Shown here piece after piece: positions 41,428-50,395 of a stretch of DNA of 64,000 nt. The notes below the pieces were generated by a model, which was not told where the DNA came from, did no database searches, and saw only the letters and a program-made list of their open reading frames with translations. Source of the DNA: Adiantum capillus-veneris. Taxonomy: Eukaryota > Streptophyta > Polypodiopsida > Polypodiales > Pteridaceae. The position numbers and the translations under genes are program-made. Within the stretch, counting starts at the first letter, position 1. Every line of letters starts with the position of its first letter. The stretch lies in assembly GCA_014529385.2 (NCBI GenBank), contig CM043965.1:17187912-17251911 (forward strand). The letters are read 5' to 3'.

Positions 41428-41714
41428 ACACAGTCACGGCGCTCAAAAACTCACTTGATTAATAATCTGAATCCCCTTAGGTTACAAAAACTTTGGCTTA
41501 TATACCTCAGCCTTGGAGGTGAGAACATCTCTAACTAATTACATCAGCAAGTGAAATTACTTCGGGATTACAAGCTGGAAACTCAATTGAGTCCCGTTAC
41601 TTAATGAATGGCTCAATTCAAAATCAATGTCGGAAAGACATTTATTACAATCAATGGTTACAAAAATGATGAGTGTGAGCAAAAATGTGGGTGTGATCCT
41701 CTGCTGGCTCAACA
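40709..41714 (-). repeat. E2 5' LTR
   Basis: 1,006 bp, nearly identical to the 3' LTR except for about a dozen substitutions and a longer (CT)n tract (about 41336-41425). It carries the ACGCGTATGA half-site near 41054-41063. Confidence 0.95.
41336..41425. repeat. (CT)n tract inside the E2 5' LTR
   Basis: About 90 bp of CT repeats, against about 59 bp in the 3' LTR. The copies were identical at insertion, so the length difference arose afterwards. Confidence 0.9.
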
Positions 41715-42480
41715 TCCATATGTTCCTCTCGCAGAAGAGAGTGTACACACAGGTCATCCATGTAAATTTCTAAGAATATTCTTAGGTATTCCTTGAATGC
41801 GTGAGTCATTAACCTCTGGATAGTGGCTGGTGCATTAGTTAGGCCAAATGGCATAACTCGATACGCATAAATCCCGCATTCTATGGCAAACTTTTTTTTG
41901 TGTTTATCTTCCCTTGCTATTACCAGTTGGTTGTATCCTGAAAACCCATCCAGAAAGGAATAAGCCCGTTTCCCGGCCACTCGCTCAAAGACATGTTCTG
42001 TGATTGGCAAGGGATAATTATCCCTTATGGTTGCTGCAGTCACCTTTTTGAGGTTTAACACACTCACAATTTTCCATTCCTTTTGGGAACTACCACAATG
42101 GGTGACACCCAATCTGTATGTTCGATTTCATAGATGAATTCAGCTTCCATCAGTTTATCAATCTCCTCTTTGATTCGTTTAGCAAATGTGTCATTATATG
42201 TATAAGGACATTGTTTGCTAGGTTTTGCATCTGATTTCAAAGGAATTGTATGTTGGCATATCAATGGATCAACTCCTTTGAGGTCTTTATAGGACCAAGC
42301 GAACACATCTTTATACTTCTTGAGAAGTTGTGTTAGCTGTGCTTCCTCCTCAGGCTCTAAATCGTTAGCTATATAGACCGGCTGAGGCTTTTCGCCTGGT
42401 TTTGCGAGGTCTATCTTTTTTGCATTTTCAGGCCCATCGTAAGATTCTTGGTTGTTTCTCTCCCTGATTGGTGGTGTCAT
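41715..42480 (-). pseudogene. E1 RT, upstream fragment
   Basis: 42064-42480 encodes the region leading into RT (A-W-S-Y-K-D-L-K-G-V-D-P, W-V-S-P-I-V-V-V-P-K). After a one-base shift near 42080, 41715-42079 gives A-A-T-I-R-D-N-Y-P-L-P, F-L-D-G-F-S-G-Y-N-Q, M-P-F-G-L-T-N-A-P-A-T and Y-M-D-D-L-C-V-H. The catalytic YMDD survives. The last codons (R-E-E-H-M-D) meet the E2 insertion. Confidence 0.85.
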
Positions 42481-42495
42481 GATGATTTTGCTGTC

Positions 42496-42901
42496 CTAGA
42501 TAGTAAACTTCCGATAGTGTGATGGTACGTTCATGTTCCCCTTTTCTGACTCCCCTTTACCATCACTATCTTCTTCAGTAGTCCATATCTCTCTCAGAGA
42601 CCCTTTCAGTTCTTGGTCTTTCTGTTTACGCTCCGATTTGGTCCACTCTTGGTCTTTTGTTGTTTCTCTTATTGATTTTTCAGATTCTTGTGATTTTGTT
42701 TTGGTTTTAGCTTTTCGTACTTGTTTTGTTTCCTCTCGCGTTCTTTCTTTTTGATTTTTTGAGAATTTTCCTGATATTTGATCTTTCACACAATCCTCTG
42801 CTTTTACAAGCATCAAATAGTGAGTTTTACCTTTTATCCTGGGCATCAGGTTCTCTCTCGCTTTGTTTCCTGCTCGTTTTCTCCTATAGCGTTCTTGGCG
42901 T
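42496..42901 (-). pseudogene. E1 charged linker between protease 1 and RT
   Basis: Lys/Arg/Glu-rich segment with P-R-I-K-G-K and L-M-L-V-K-A-E-D-C-V-K-D-Q-I-S-G, matching the E2 linker at about 34450-34600. It is separated from the RT fragment by a stop at about 42495. Codons beyond 42901 come from the E3 LTR and are not part of the protein. Confidence 0.75.
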
Positions 42902-43768
42902 TGTTGGGCGCATTTCTGACACCCCGATTTTTGTAAATTTGTACATACGGACATGACGCCGGATGTCAAAAGGGCGTGTGGGCTTTCTTTTTGTGGGTTT
43001 TTTAGCTTGCTTTAGCAAGCACATGTACATGCACTGCAAGTCGCTAGTCTAGTGATAGCTGTCGGGCTACTGTAAGTGCCCGTGAGTGAGTTTTTTGAAG
43101 TGAGCCTTGTATATAACTTAAAATCATGTACAGACTAAAAAAAGTTTAGCAAAAGATCAGAAATTTGCAGGTTTTAGCTCGTTCTGTCTCCTTGGTGCTC
43201 TTGGATGCAGTTTTTTGCCCCGACTAGCCTTCTCTACGTGTAGTCCTGCTGGGACAGCTCTCTGTTCGCGTCAATTTGGCTCATGGGAGCGTATGGAATC
43301 AATTTAAGTCATCTTCAGCTTTCTCTCCAGTAATTTTTAAAGCTTTCTCTCAAGCTTTAAAGTGCCCCAATTGGAGTTGTGCTCATCAGGTTACCACTAG
43401 TTCTCTGCAGGGTTATGGCTATGGCAGCCTAGTGGCAAATTGTGTAGACAGATTCGGAGGGCATGTATCTATGAATTGTGGAATTGATGTTGAATTTGTG
43501 GGTTTGTGATGTTTGATTGTGAAAGGAGAGGCTCTTGTATTCATATGCATTGGTCGGCGTGTGCTATAAATCCATCCTTTGGCAGGGTTTTGCTCCTATG
43601 TGACATAGTCTCTTGGGTGGGCGACGTCTAGTAAATTCCCAAGGGTCTACTCCTATTGGACTTGTGGTGTTTCAAAAGGATTTTGTGAAGCTTTTGGTGT
43701 CTTGTAGTTCTCTTTCAACGCTCTTGGGTGACATCACTATAGAGGTGTTTCAGTTTGTCTGTTTCCCA
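42902..43768 (+). repeat. E3 5' LTR
   Basis: Starts TGTTGGGCGCATTT and ends near TTTCCCA. It matches 49160-49208 joined to 57888-58677. It contains a hairpin GCTTGC-TTTA-GCAAGC at about 43006-43021. The 3' boundary is the nearest CA before the PBS and is approximate. Confidence 0.75.
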
Positions 43769-43777
43769 AAGGTGTTT

Positions 43778-43795
43778 TGGTGCCCGCCACCGAGG
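43778..43795 (+). promoter_or_regulatory. E3 primer binding site candidate
   Basis: TGGTGCCCGCCACCGAGG just after the 5' LTR. E4 has a related TGGTGCCCCCACGGAGGA in the same place. I could not assign the tRNA. Confidence 0.55.
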
Positions 43796-43835
43796 AATCG
43801 CTTCAAGTTACCTTCAGTTTACAGGTTTTGAAGAC

Positions 43836-45887
43836 ATGGCGTTTAATTTTCCAGAGTTTAGTGGGAAATTAAATGAAAGTTCCAAAGCTTTCATTGAGAG
43901 AATGGAATTTGCTTGCCTTCTTGCTGACAAGCAAGACCCAGCGTTGGTGCTACGAATCTTCTACTTCTGTTTGAAGGGAGATGCTAGGGAATGGTTGGAA
44001 GGCTACGAAAAGGATCGACAATCAGCCCAACCTCCTCAAGTTATGACTTATGAAATGGTAAGGCATGATTTTCTTACACACTTTCAACAGGTGGAAGACC
44101 CACAAAAGGTATGGCAGTCTATTCAAGGCTTAGTACAAGATGAAGGCCAAACCATAGAAGACTTTGTCAAGGCATTCAATGTGTTATGGGCAAAGTGGTG
44201 TACATCTTTGGGGGCTGAAATTCCTCCATCCATGTTGAAGAAGGACAGGTTTCTTGCAAGCTTGAGGAGTAACCTACGCTGGAAGGTAGAGCTTAAGAAG
44301 CCAAGGACCTTTGAGGAGGCAGTTGAAATTGCAAAGAATAAAGAGTGGAAAGCAGAGAGTCTTCATCAACTTGGAATCAATGTGGAGCCAAAGCTTGAAG
44401 TGAAAGTGGTAGAGCAACCAAGGGTCCTCATCAGGGAACCAGGTTATGGTCAACAAGCTTCTCATGATGTGAATGCCTTTCGCAAGGAGATGCAAGAGGT
44501 CATAGGTCTTATGAAGAATCTTAGTGTGCATATGATGGGAGGTGGAAGAGGTCAAAGTTATGGATATGGACGTGATTATGGAAGCAATGAGGGTTATACA
44601 GGTGGTAGAGGAAGAGGCATGGCTGGAAAAGGGGATATGTTTCAATGCTACAATTGTGGTGAATGGGGTCATAAAAGCCCTCACTGTGACAAGCCAAAGA
44701 GAATGGGTGGCGACATGTTTCCTCTTCCTCCACAAATTCCTTCTCGAGCTCAAGATTATGGTATTGAGATTAAAGGGAAAGCAGGACCAAGTGGATTGAC
44801 AGCAGAAGAGAAGGGCAAAAAAAAAGTGGTAAGCATAATCCGTTTGGAGAAGAAAGAGGATTATTTGGGAGCTATGGTCATGCATGTAGGTAAGAGGGTT
44901 ACAAGAGATCATGACATGAGTGATGCAAGTCCCAGCCATAAAAGAGGGAAACAGGTTGCAATAGGTACAGGTAAAGAGAAGAAGAAGAGAAAGCCCAGGA
45001 AACATTACAATGCATCTGAATTTCCTTTGGGGGAAGGGCAACCAAATTATAGTTTAAGGGCTGATTTGGTGGGTAGAAAGGCCGATGTTACCTTTGGGCA
45101 ACTCATGGAGATGTGTCCCAAGCTAAAGAGGCAATGGAAGCACGTAGTCAACCCCATGAAGAAGGAGCCTGCAAGGTGGTCAGTGAGAGTCTTGTCTTTG
45201 AATGAGCTACCTGATATATGTCCTACTATGGATGCATGGCATAAGAGGAAGTGCATTGGAGAGGCTTATATTGATGGAGGTGCACAGGTATGTGTTATTA
45301 CTCATGCTTGTGTATCAAAGTTGGGACTCAACATGGTGAAGAATTCAGGTTTTCCCATAAAGCTTGCCAACCAATCAAGGGTGAGGTGCTTGGGAGTTTT
45401 AAAGGACTTGGAGGTGGATGTATTTGATGTTAAAGTGCTGGTCAATTGCCATGTTATGCCCGCGGGTATTGGTGCTTTCCCTCTCATCCTTGGAAGACCA
45501 TGGTTACAGGAAACCAAAGCTATACAGGATTGGGGACATGGTACCATCACTCTCTACAATAGAAGGGGTGATAAGAAGAGGTTTGGCATGGCTAGCAAGC
45601 AATATTTGGATGCTGATTTTGATGAGAAAAGTGATGAAGAAGAGTACTCAAGTGAAGAAGAAGACAACGGGGATGAGGGCAGTGAAGTGGAAGATAGCAG
45701 CAATAGTGATCTAGATGTTTCCTCCTTGTTTCTTGAAGAAGAGCATGATGAGAAACAAATATTTCTTGGCCTTATGGAGAATGAGGATATCTCTGGTCCT
45801 TATGAGCAAATTGAAGAGCTGATGCAACCCAAAGTTCAACCTAATGTCAAACAGGAGCTGATCAAGGTATGTTGTCTTCCGACTTGA
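43836..45887 (+). CDS. E3 gag and protease
   Basis: 683 codons from ATG 43836 (M-A-F-N-F-P-E-F-S-G-K), chosen because E4 gag starts at the same place (M-A-F-S-Y-P-E-F). Capsid-type region: F-Y-F-C-L-K-G-D-A-R-E-W-L-E, then W-Q-S-I-Q-G-L-V-Q-D-E-G-Q. Gly-rich stretch and one zinc knuckle C-Y-N-C-G-E-W-G-H-K-S-P-H-C near 44646-44687. Protease region has Y-I-D-G-G-A-Q-V-C-V-I-T near 45271-45306 and F-P-L-I-L-G-R-P-W. The protease triad reads D-G-G instead of D-T/S-G. An acidic tail (S-D-E-E-E-Y-S-S-E-E-E) follows. A frameshift near 45870 separates it from RT. Confidence 0.82.
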   Translation: MAFNFPEFSGKLNESSKAFIERMEFACLLADKQDPALVLRIFYFCLKGDAREWLEGYEKDRQSAQPPQVMTYEMVRHDFLTHFQQVEDPQKVWQSIQGLVQDEGQTIEDFVKAFNVLWAKWCTSLGAEIPPSMLKKDRFLASLRSNLRWKVELKKPRTFEEAVEIAKNKEWKAESLHQLGINVEPKLEVKVVEQPRVLIREPGYGQQASHDVNAFRKEMQEVIGLMKNLSVHMMGGGRGQSYGYGRDYGSNEGYTGGRGRGMAGKGDMFQCYNCGEWGHKSPHCDKPKRMGGDMFPLPPQIPSRAQDYGIEIKGKAGPSGLTAEEKGKKKVVSIIRLEKKEDYLGAMVMHVGKRVTRDHDMSDASPSHKRGKQVAIGTGKEKKKRKPRKHYNASEFPLGEGQPNYSLRADLVGRKADVTFGQLMEMCPKLKRQWKHVVNPMKKEPARWSVRVLSLNELPDICPTMDAWHKRKCIGEAYIDGGAQVCVITHACVSKLGLNMVKNSGFPIKLANQSRVRCLGVLKDLEVDVFDVKVLVNCHVMPAGIGAFPLILGRPWLQETKAIQDWGHGTITLYNRRGDKKRFGMASKQYLDADFDEKSDEEEYSSEEEDNGDEGSEVEDSSNSDLDVSSLFLEEEHDEKQIFLGLMENEDISGPYEQIEELMQPKVQPNVKQELIKVCCLPT

Positions 45888-46909
45888 CTAGTCATGAGAA
45901 GGGTGAGTACCTACATATGATACAACAATTTCCCCATTTATTCATCACTTCTTCTGAGAAAATTAGAGGCTTTAAGGGAGAGGAAATCCACATTTAAATC
46001 AAGGAAGGAGCTCAGTCTGTACGCCAAAAGCTAAGGAGAATGGGACAGGTACAACTTAATGCTTGAAAGGAAGAGGTAGACAAGCTTCTTGAAGCAGGTT
46101 TCATATGTCCTGTGAGCACTGCAGAATGGGTGAGTCCTGTTGTGGTCACACCCAAGAAGGATGGAAAGTGGAGGATTTGTGTTGATTTTAAGCCTCTAAA
46201 CGCAGCCATGAAGAGGGATCCATACCCTCTTCCTTTCATAGATGACATACTTGATTCTATTGCAGGGCATGAGAGGTATAGCGTATGTGATGGATTCTCT
46301 GGATATTTTCAGCTCACCTTGGCTTTGGAAGATCAAAAGAAGACCACATTTATCACGCCATGGGGATGCTTTTGTTATTGTGTACTTCCTTTTGGTCTTA
46401 TGAATGGTTGTGCGTGGTATCAAAAGCGCATCAACAAGGTGTTCTCTCCCTTTCTTGGCAAGTTTGTGAAGGATCTTATTGATGAATTTTGTGTTTATAT
46501 CTCTAGAAAGGATCATTGTGCAAATTTTGGGATGGCATTGAAGCAATATGATGAAAGTGGAGGTCAGCTCAACCCAAAGAAATGTCATCTTGCTCAACCA
46601 AGAGTGAAGTTTTTGGGGCATATGATCTCCGAGAATGGGATTGAAGCGGATCCTTACAAAGTGAAGGCTTTAGTGCTGCTCCCATCACCTAAAGATACAA
46701 AGAAACTTTCTACTTTTATTCAAAAGGTGAAGTATATGGCAAGGTTCATTCCTTTGTCCTCTCAACTTCTTTATCCTCTACAACAAGTAGCAAGGTTGGA
46801 TCCTCTACAATGGACAAATGAATGTGAAGAGGTTTTTCAAGGATCAAAGAGGTTCTTGGTTCTCTTCCTGCTATGCAAGCTCCTAATTGGGATAAGGATT
46901 TTTATGTGA
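45888..46909 (+). pseudogene. E3 reverse transcriptase (mutated)
   Basis: From about 45900 in frame pieces, then open 46112-46909. Motifs: W-V-S-P-V-V-V-T-P-K-K-D-G-K-W-R-I-C-V-D-F, C-D-G-F-S-G-Y-F-Q-L, L-P-F-G-L-M-N-G. The catalytic site reads L-I-D-E-F-C-V-Y where E4 has F-M-D-D-F-C-V-Y, so the second catalytic Asp is Glu and the enzyme is probably dead. Later R-V-K-F-L-G-H-M-I-S-E-N-G-I is normal. The frame is lost at about 46855 (G-S-K-R-F-L). Stops occur at 45995-45997 and 46064-46066. Confidence 0.8.
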
Positions 46910-48549
46910 ATCCATCAGTAGGTGAGGATGCTATTGGAGCTATGCTTCTTCAACGAGGTAACAATTCCCACTACATGAAGCCTATCTATTGTGCTAGCAG
47001 GGTGAAGCTAGAGGTGGAGAGAGGCTATACTGAGGTGGAGCTCATTATGGTGAGTGTGATTTATGCATGTAGAAGGTTTAGGCACTACCTTCTCCCTAAA
47101 CCATTCACATTCCTCACTAGCTACACTCTTCTACCTCAATTGGTGAATAGCCCTACTTTGTCAAAGAGGCTCATGAAGTGGATTGTGGAGCTACCGGAAT
47201 TCCAATTCTCTTTTCTTGTTGAGGAGAGTACAAGGGCTACATTGGCTGATTCGCTTACCTATAAGGAAAGCCCTCTTCTTCTTAAAGAGGATGCAGTGAA
47301 GAAGCAACACATGGAAGCTCCTGACATAGACAATGCCTATCTATTGTTTTTTGATGGCTCTTATAGGAAAGCGCATGGTGAAGCTTCAGGAGGTGTGGTA
47401 GTTTATGATCCTCGAGGTGCTTCGGTAACTAAAAGGAGTTTGAAGCTTACAGCACAAAGCAACAATGAAGCTGAGTATGCTACTTTGGAGAAAGGTCTCA
47501 ACCTTTGCCTTGAGTTGGGCATCCGTCGTGTGAGGGTAAGAGGTGATGCTCTTTTGGTGGTTAAGCAAGTACTTGGGGTGTGGCAAAGTAAGAATCCAAG
47601 GCTGAAAAATATGTGTTTTCAAGTGAAGAATCTTCTTAAGCATTTTGAAGCTTGGAGTTTAAGGCATGTGGACAGGTCTCAAAATGAAGAAGCACATGGT
47701 GCAGCGCAAGCTTCAATTGGGCAATTGTATGTGATAAGGTCTGATTCTCCTCTTTATTTGGGAAGGGAAGCTTTACAGAGGGAGGAAGAGTTTCTACAAA
47801 CAGGTATGCTTCCATCAGAGTTGGAAAAGCCAAAAAAGTACGCCTTCCTACGTCGTGCCAAAAGGTATGTTCTACTTGGTGATGCCTCGTATATGAAGGG
47901 GACTGATCTTGTGATGAGAAAAGTGCCTTGGAAAGAGGAAATTTACAAAATTTTAGAGGAGAATCATGAGGGTTCTTGTGGTGGTCACTTTGCTGCAAAG
48001 ATCACTTTGCATAAAGTCTTGCAGGAGGGTTATGTGTGGCCAAGTGTTCAACGTGATGTTCATCATTGGTGCAAGTCTTGTAAAGAGTGTCAAAGCATGG
48101 CAAATAGGGTTCTCAAATCAGAAATTAGAGGCACCATTGTGGTTTATGATGTGTTTGAGAAGTGGGGTATTGATGCAATAGGTCCTCTACCTATGACAGC
48201 TAGAGGCAAATGTTACATACTTACTGCTGTTGACTATCTATCTAGGTGGGCCGAAGCCAAATATTTTAAGCACATCACGAGTAAAGATGTTTCTTTATTT
48301 ATATATGAAGATATTTGCTGCAAATTTGGCATGCCATTGGAGTTACTTTCTGACAAGGGTCTAGGTTTCAGGGGAGAGTTGGTGGATTATCTATGTGAGA
48401 AGCTTCATGTGCATCGCAGGTTTACTACTCCACATTATCCCCAATGCAATGGCATGAATGAAAGGTTTCATAAGGATGCTTACAAAGATGACAAGAAACA
48501 ATGTGAAGACTTGGGATTTAGAGCTACCTTGTGCTCTATGGGCTTATAG
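46873..48549 (+). CDS. E3 degenerate RNase H, second RNase H and integrase
   Basis: 558 codons. Residues 1-130 are the gypsy RNase H by position, but its first catalytic Asp is replaced (D-F-Y-V-N-P-S-V-G where D-A-S is usual). Residues about 155-285 are a second RNase H of the type acquired by the Tat lineage (archaeal-like RNase H): L-L-F-F-D-G-S-Y-R-K, Q-S-N-N-E-A-E-Y-A-T-L, R-V-R-G-D-A-L-L-V-V-K-Q. Integrase zinc module: H-E-G-S-C-G-G-H-F and C-K-S-C-K-E-C. Core: W-G-I-D-A-I-G-P, L-S-D-K-G-L-G-F, N-G-M-N-E-R-F. It ends at a frameshift close to 48470. Confidence 0.85.
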   Translation: MQAPNWDKDFYVNPSVGEDAIGAMLLQRGNNSHYMKPIYCASRVKLEVERGYTEVELIMVSVIYACRRFRHYLLPKPFTFLTSYTLLPQLVNSPTLSKRLMKWIVELPEFQFSFLVEESTRATLADSLTYKESPLLLKEDAVKKQHMEAPDIDNAYLLFFDGSYRKAHGEASGGVVVYDPRGASVTKRSLKLTAQSNNEAEYATLEKGLNLCLELGIRRVRVRGDALLVVKQVLGVWQSKNPRLKNMCFQVKNLLKHFEAWSLRHVDRSQNEEAHGAAQASIGQLYVIRSDSPLYLGREALQREEEFLQTGMLPSELEKPKKYAFLRRAKRYVLLGDASYMKGTDLVMRKVPWKEEIYKILEENHEGSCGGHFAAKITLHKVLQEGYVWPSVQRDVHHWCKSCKECQSMANRVLKSEIRGTIVVYDVFEKWGIDAIGPLPMTARGKCYILTAVDYLSRWAEAKYFKHITSKDVSLFIYEDICCKFGMPLELLSDKGLGFRGELVDYLCEKLHVHRRFTTPHYPQCNGMNERFHKDAYKDDKKQCEDLGFRATLCSMGL

Positions 48550-49132
48550 GACTGCCATCAAATCAGGTACTGGTTTTTCTCCCTTCCATCTAGTTTTTGG
48601 CAAAGAGGCTTTACTTCCTATTGAGGTGGAGATACCATCCTTGAAGATGATGCTAAAGCTTGAAGAAGAGCCCAAGGATGCATTCAAGGAAAGACTTTTA
48701 TATTTGCAATGTGTACAATCGGATAGGGTGTTAGCTTTTGAGCATTATGAGCAGGTCTTGAAGAAGAATCAAGCAAAGGAAAATGAGAAGGTAAAGAACA
48801 AGGACATCAAGAAGGGTGACATGGTGCTTCGTTACAATAGTAAGCTTGATAGTACTTTTCAAAAGAAATTTCAAATCAAGTGGCAAGGTCCTTTCTTGGT
48901 CTTAAACAGGTTTCCGAATGGCACATATCAGCTTGCTGACTTGGATGGTACCCCGCATAAAGCACGTGTGAATGGCTACAGGTTGAAGAAGTATATTGCA
49001 AGGTTGATGACTGTGATTGAGGATGAGCCTTCTTTTGAAGAATTTGCTGATCATGTGGTTAATGATGAAGATGAGGTGAAGACTCCCTCATGTGGTTTAC
49101 AGGATCTCTTTCGTGATGCTGATCATGAATGA
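48470..49132 (+). CDS. E3 integrase C-terminal part
   Basis: Continues integrase after a frameshift: W-D-L-E-L-P-C-A-L-W-A-Y-R-T, G-T-G-F-S-P-F-H-L-V-F-G-K-E, then G-D-M-V-L-R-Y-N-S-K-L-D and a GPY/F-type domain K-W-Q-G-P-F-L-V..G-T-Y-Q-L-A-D-L-D-G..N-G-Y-R-L-K-K-Y. An acidic tail of about 40 residues (V-N-D-E-D-E-V-K) ends in A-D-H-E, the same ending as E4 (A-V-D-H-E). No chromodomain. Confidence 0.82.
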   Translation: MRMLTKMTRNNVKTWDLELPCALWAYRTAIKSGTGFSPFHLVFGKEALLPIEVEIPSLKMMLKLEEEPKDAFKERLLYLQCVQSDRVLAFEHYEQVLKKNQAKENEKVKNKDIKKGDMVLRYNSKLDSTFQKKFQIKWQGPFLVLNRFPNGTYQLADLDGTPHKARVNGYRLKKYIARLMTVIEDEPSFEEFADHVVNDEDEVKTPSCGLQDLFRDADHE

Positions 49133-49159
49133 ACTAGCAGGTTGGGGTGTGGCAAACTA

Positions 49160-49208
49160 TGTTGGGCCAATTTTTGACACCCCGTTTTTTGTAAATTTGT
49201 ACATACGG
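49160..49208 (+). repeat. E3 3' LTR, part before E4
   Basis: TGTTGGGCCAATTTTTGACA onward matches the start of the 5' LTR and breaks at GTACATACGG, where E4 begins. It resumes at 57883. Confidence 0.8.
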
Positions 49209-50367
49209 TGTGAGCGGGATGGAAACACACAGAAGGCCTCTATAACAACCCGACACACACTCTTGGGAAGATACACACACACACACACTATGGGGCACCA
49301 CTCGGCTTACACAACACACCTGGCCGAGACAGGGAACACACCGATGGAGCGAGAGGAGAGAGACTATCCACTTTCCCACTCCACACAGAGACACACACAC
49401 ACACACACACAAAAAAAACAAAAAAAAACTCAGCTCAAAAGAGGAGAACTTCTGATGTTTAGATACAAATGAGCTTGGGCCAACACCAATGGGGAAAATA
49501 GCTCACACAGTATGGGTAAAATAAGCCAGATACAATCACAAACTGGAGCAGAAACTTCGCTCATAGGAGAAACTTACACAGCCAAAACAGCAGAAAAAGA
49601 GGGAGGAATTTGGAAAAATGGACAGTGCCATCGCGTCCGGAACGGCCCAAAACCCCAATCTACAATGTCAAAGTGCTCAAATCCGACCTCGGATGAGCAG
49701 TTTACGGCCAAAACAGGCTCCAAAAACCCCAAAAACACACCTGCGGCTGTTCCTCCTCTCTTCTCCATGTTTTTTCTAGTCTTCTCTCTGTTTTTTCAGT
49801 TCCCACACTTAGCTTTATTACTTGGGCACCCTTGGGCTTTTAGATGACCTCAAACGGACCCCGAACAGGCCAAAAACTGACCTCGTAGTGCATAGTTGTC
49901 ACCTTTTTTGCATCCATCTGCACACCTGGCACTCAACTTTTTCCAATAATGCATCCCGCCACCACGTGAAGTGGCCCCAAAGTATAGTGCTCATGATGAA
50001 CTTTTTGCATAATTCTCACAAGAAAACATCCACGTTGTGTCTGTACTTATCCACGTTCAAGTATTGACCCTATTTGGCCTCCTTACGCCACTAGATGCCA
50101 TCTGACGCACATGCTTACCTCATGTCGTCGGCCTCCGGATAGCTTCCTTGAGAAGTTTTACGCGCTACTAACTCCTCCTTATTGTAGAAAAAACACACTA
50201 GTACTGATAATAGTGAAAATCGTTGCACTATGTACATGATGTCCTACCTGTACACATGTGGGCCCCACGTAACCACCTGGCTATGGAAATTGGGTAATTC
50301 TGTATTCGATGCACCATGCATGTGTATGTACATATGTGCAATCCCTTGCTCAAAAAAACTCCTGACA
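49209..50367 (-). repeat. E4 3' LTR
   Basis: 1,159 bp, TGTGAGCGGGATGG to CTCCTGACA on the plus strand, with (CA)n tracts. It contains about 75 bp (near 49612-49690) that are missing from the 5' LTR. Confidence 0.88.
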
Positions 50368-50395
50368 TAATTTGTCCATTCCCTAGCCTGCTAGA

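Larger units (their letters stand above)
22542..41714 (-). mobile_element. E2: complete 19.2-kb gypsy element of an unusual lineage
   Basis: LTRs at 22542-23512 and 40709-41714, a tRNA-Asp-type PBS, a 3' polypurine tract and a perfect TSD define the element. Order in transcription: 5' LTR, PBS, palindrome array, gag with two zinc knuckles, protease 1, RT, RNase H, two integrase zinc modules, integrase core, protease 2, Trp-repeat region, internal polypurine tract, palindrome array, coiled-coil 3' ORF, 3' polypurine tract, LTR. LTRs differ by roughly a dozen substitutions plus CT-tract length, so it is young compared with its neighbours. Several frameshifts are present. The tRNA-Asp PBS and pol motifs suggest an Athila/Tat-like affinity (inference). 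Confidence 0.92.
41715..42901 (-). mobile_element. E1: 5' remnant beyond E2
   Basis: Continues E1 upstream of the E2 insertion. It encodes part of RT and the charged linker, then ends where the E3 LTR starts. Sequence homologous to E2 stops at about 42902. The remaining 5' part of E1 is not seen on the far side of E3. Confidence 0.85.
42902..49208 (+). mobile_element. E3: Tat-like gypsy element (5' LTR to start of 3' LTR)
   Basis: Plus-strand element with 5' LTR 42902-43768, PBS, gag-protease, RT, degenerate RNase H plus an additional RNase H, and integrase. The 3' LTR starts at 49160, is cut at 49208 by E4 and resumes at 57883-58677, where it stops short of the end seen in the 5' copy. Frameshifts at about 45885, 46855 and 48455 and a mutated RT motif make it inactive. 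Confidence 0.85.

Noticed and set aside
44274-45041. 255-codon minus-strand frame inside E3 gag
   Set aside because: It is the antisense of a well-supported gag-protease frame, with His/Phe/Leu-rich composition and no motif.
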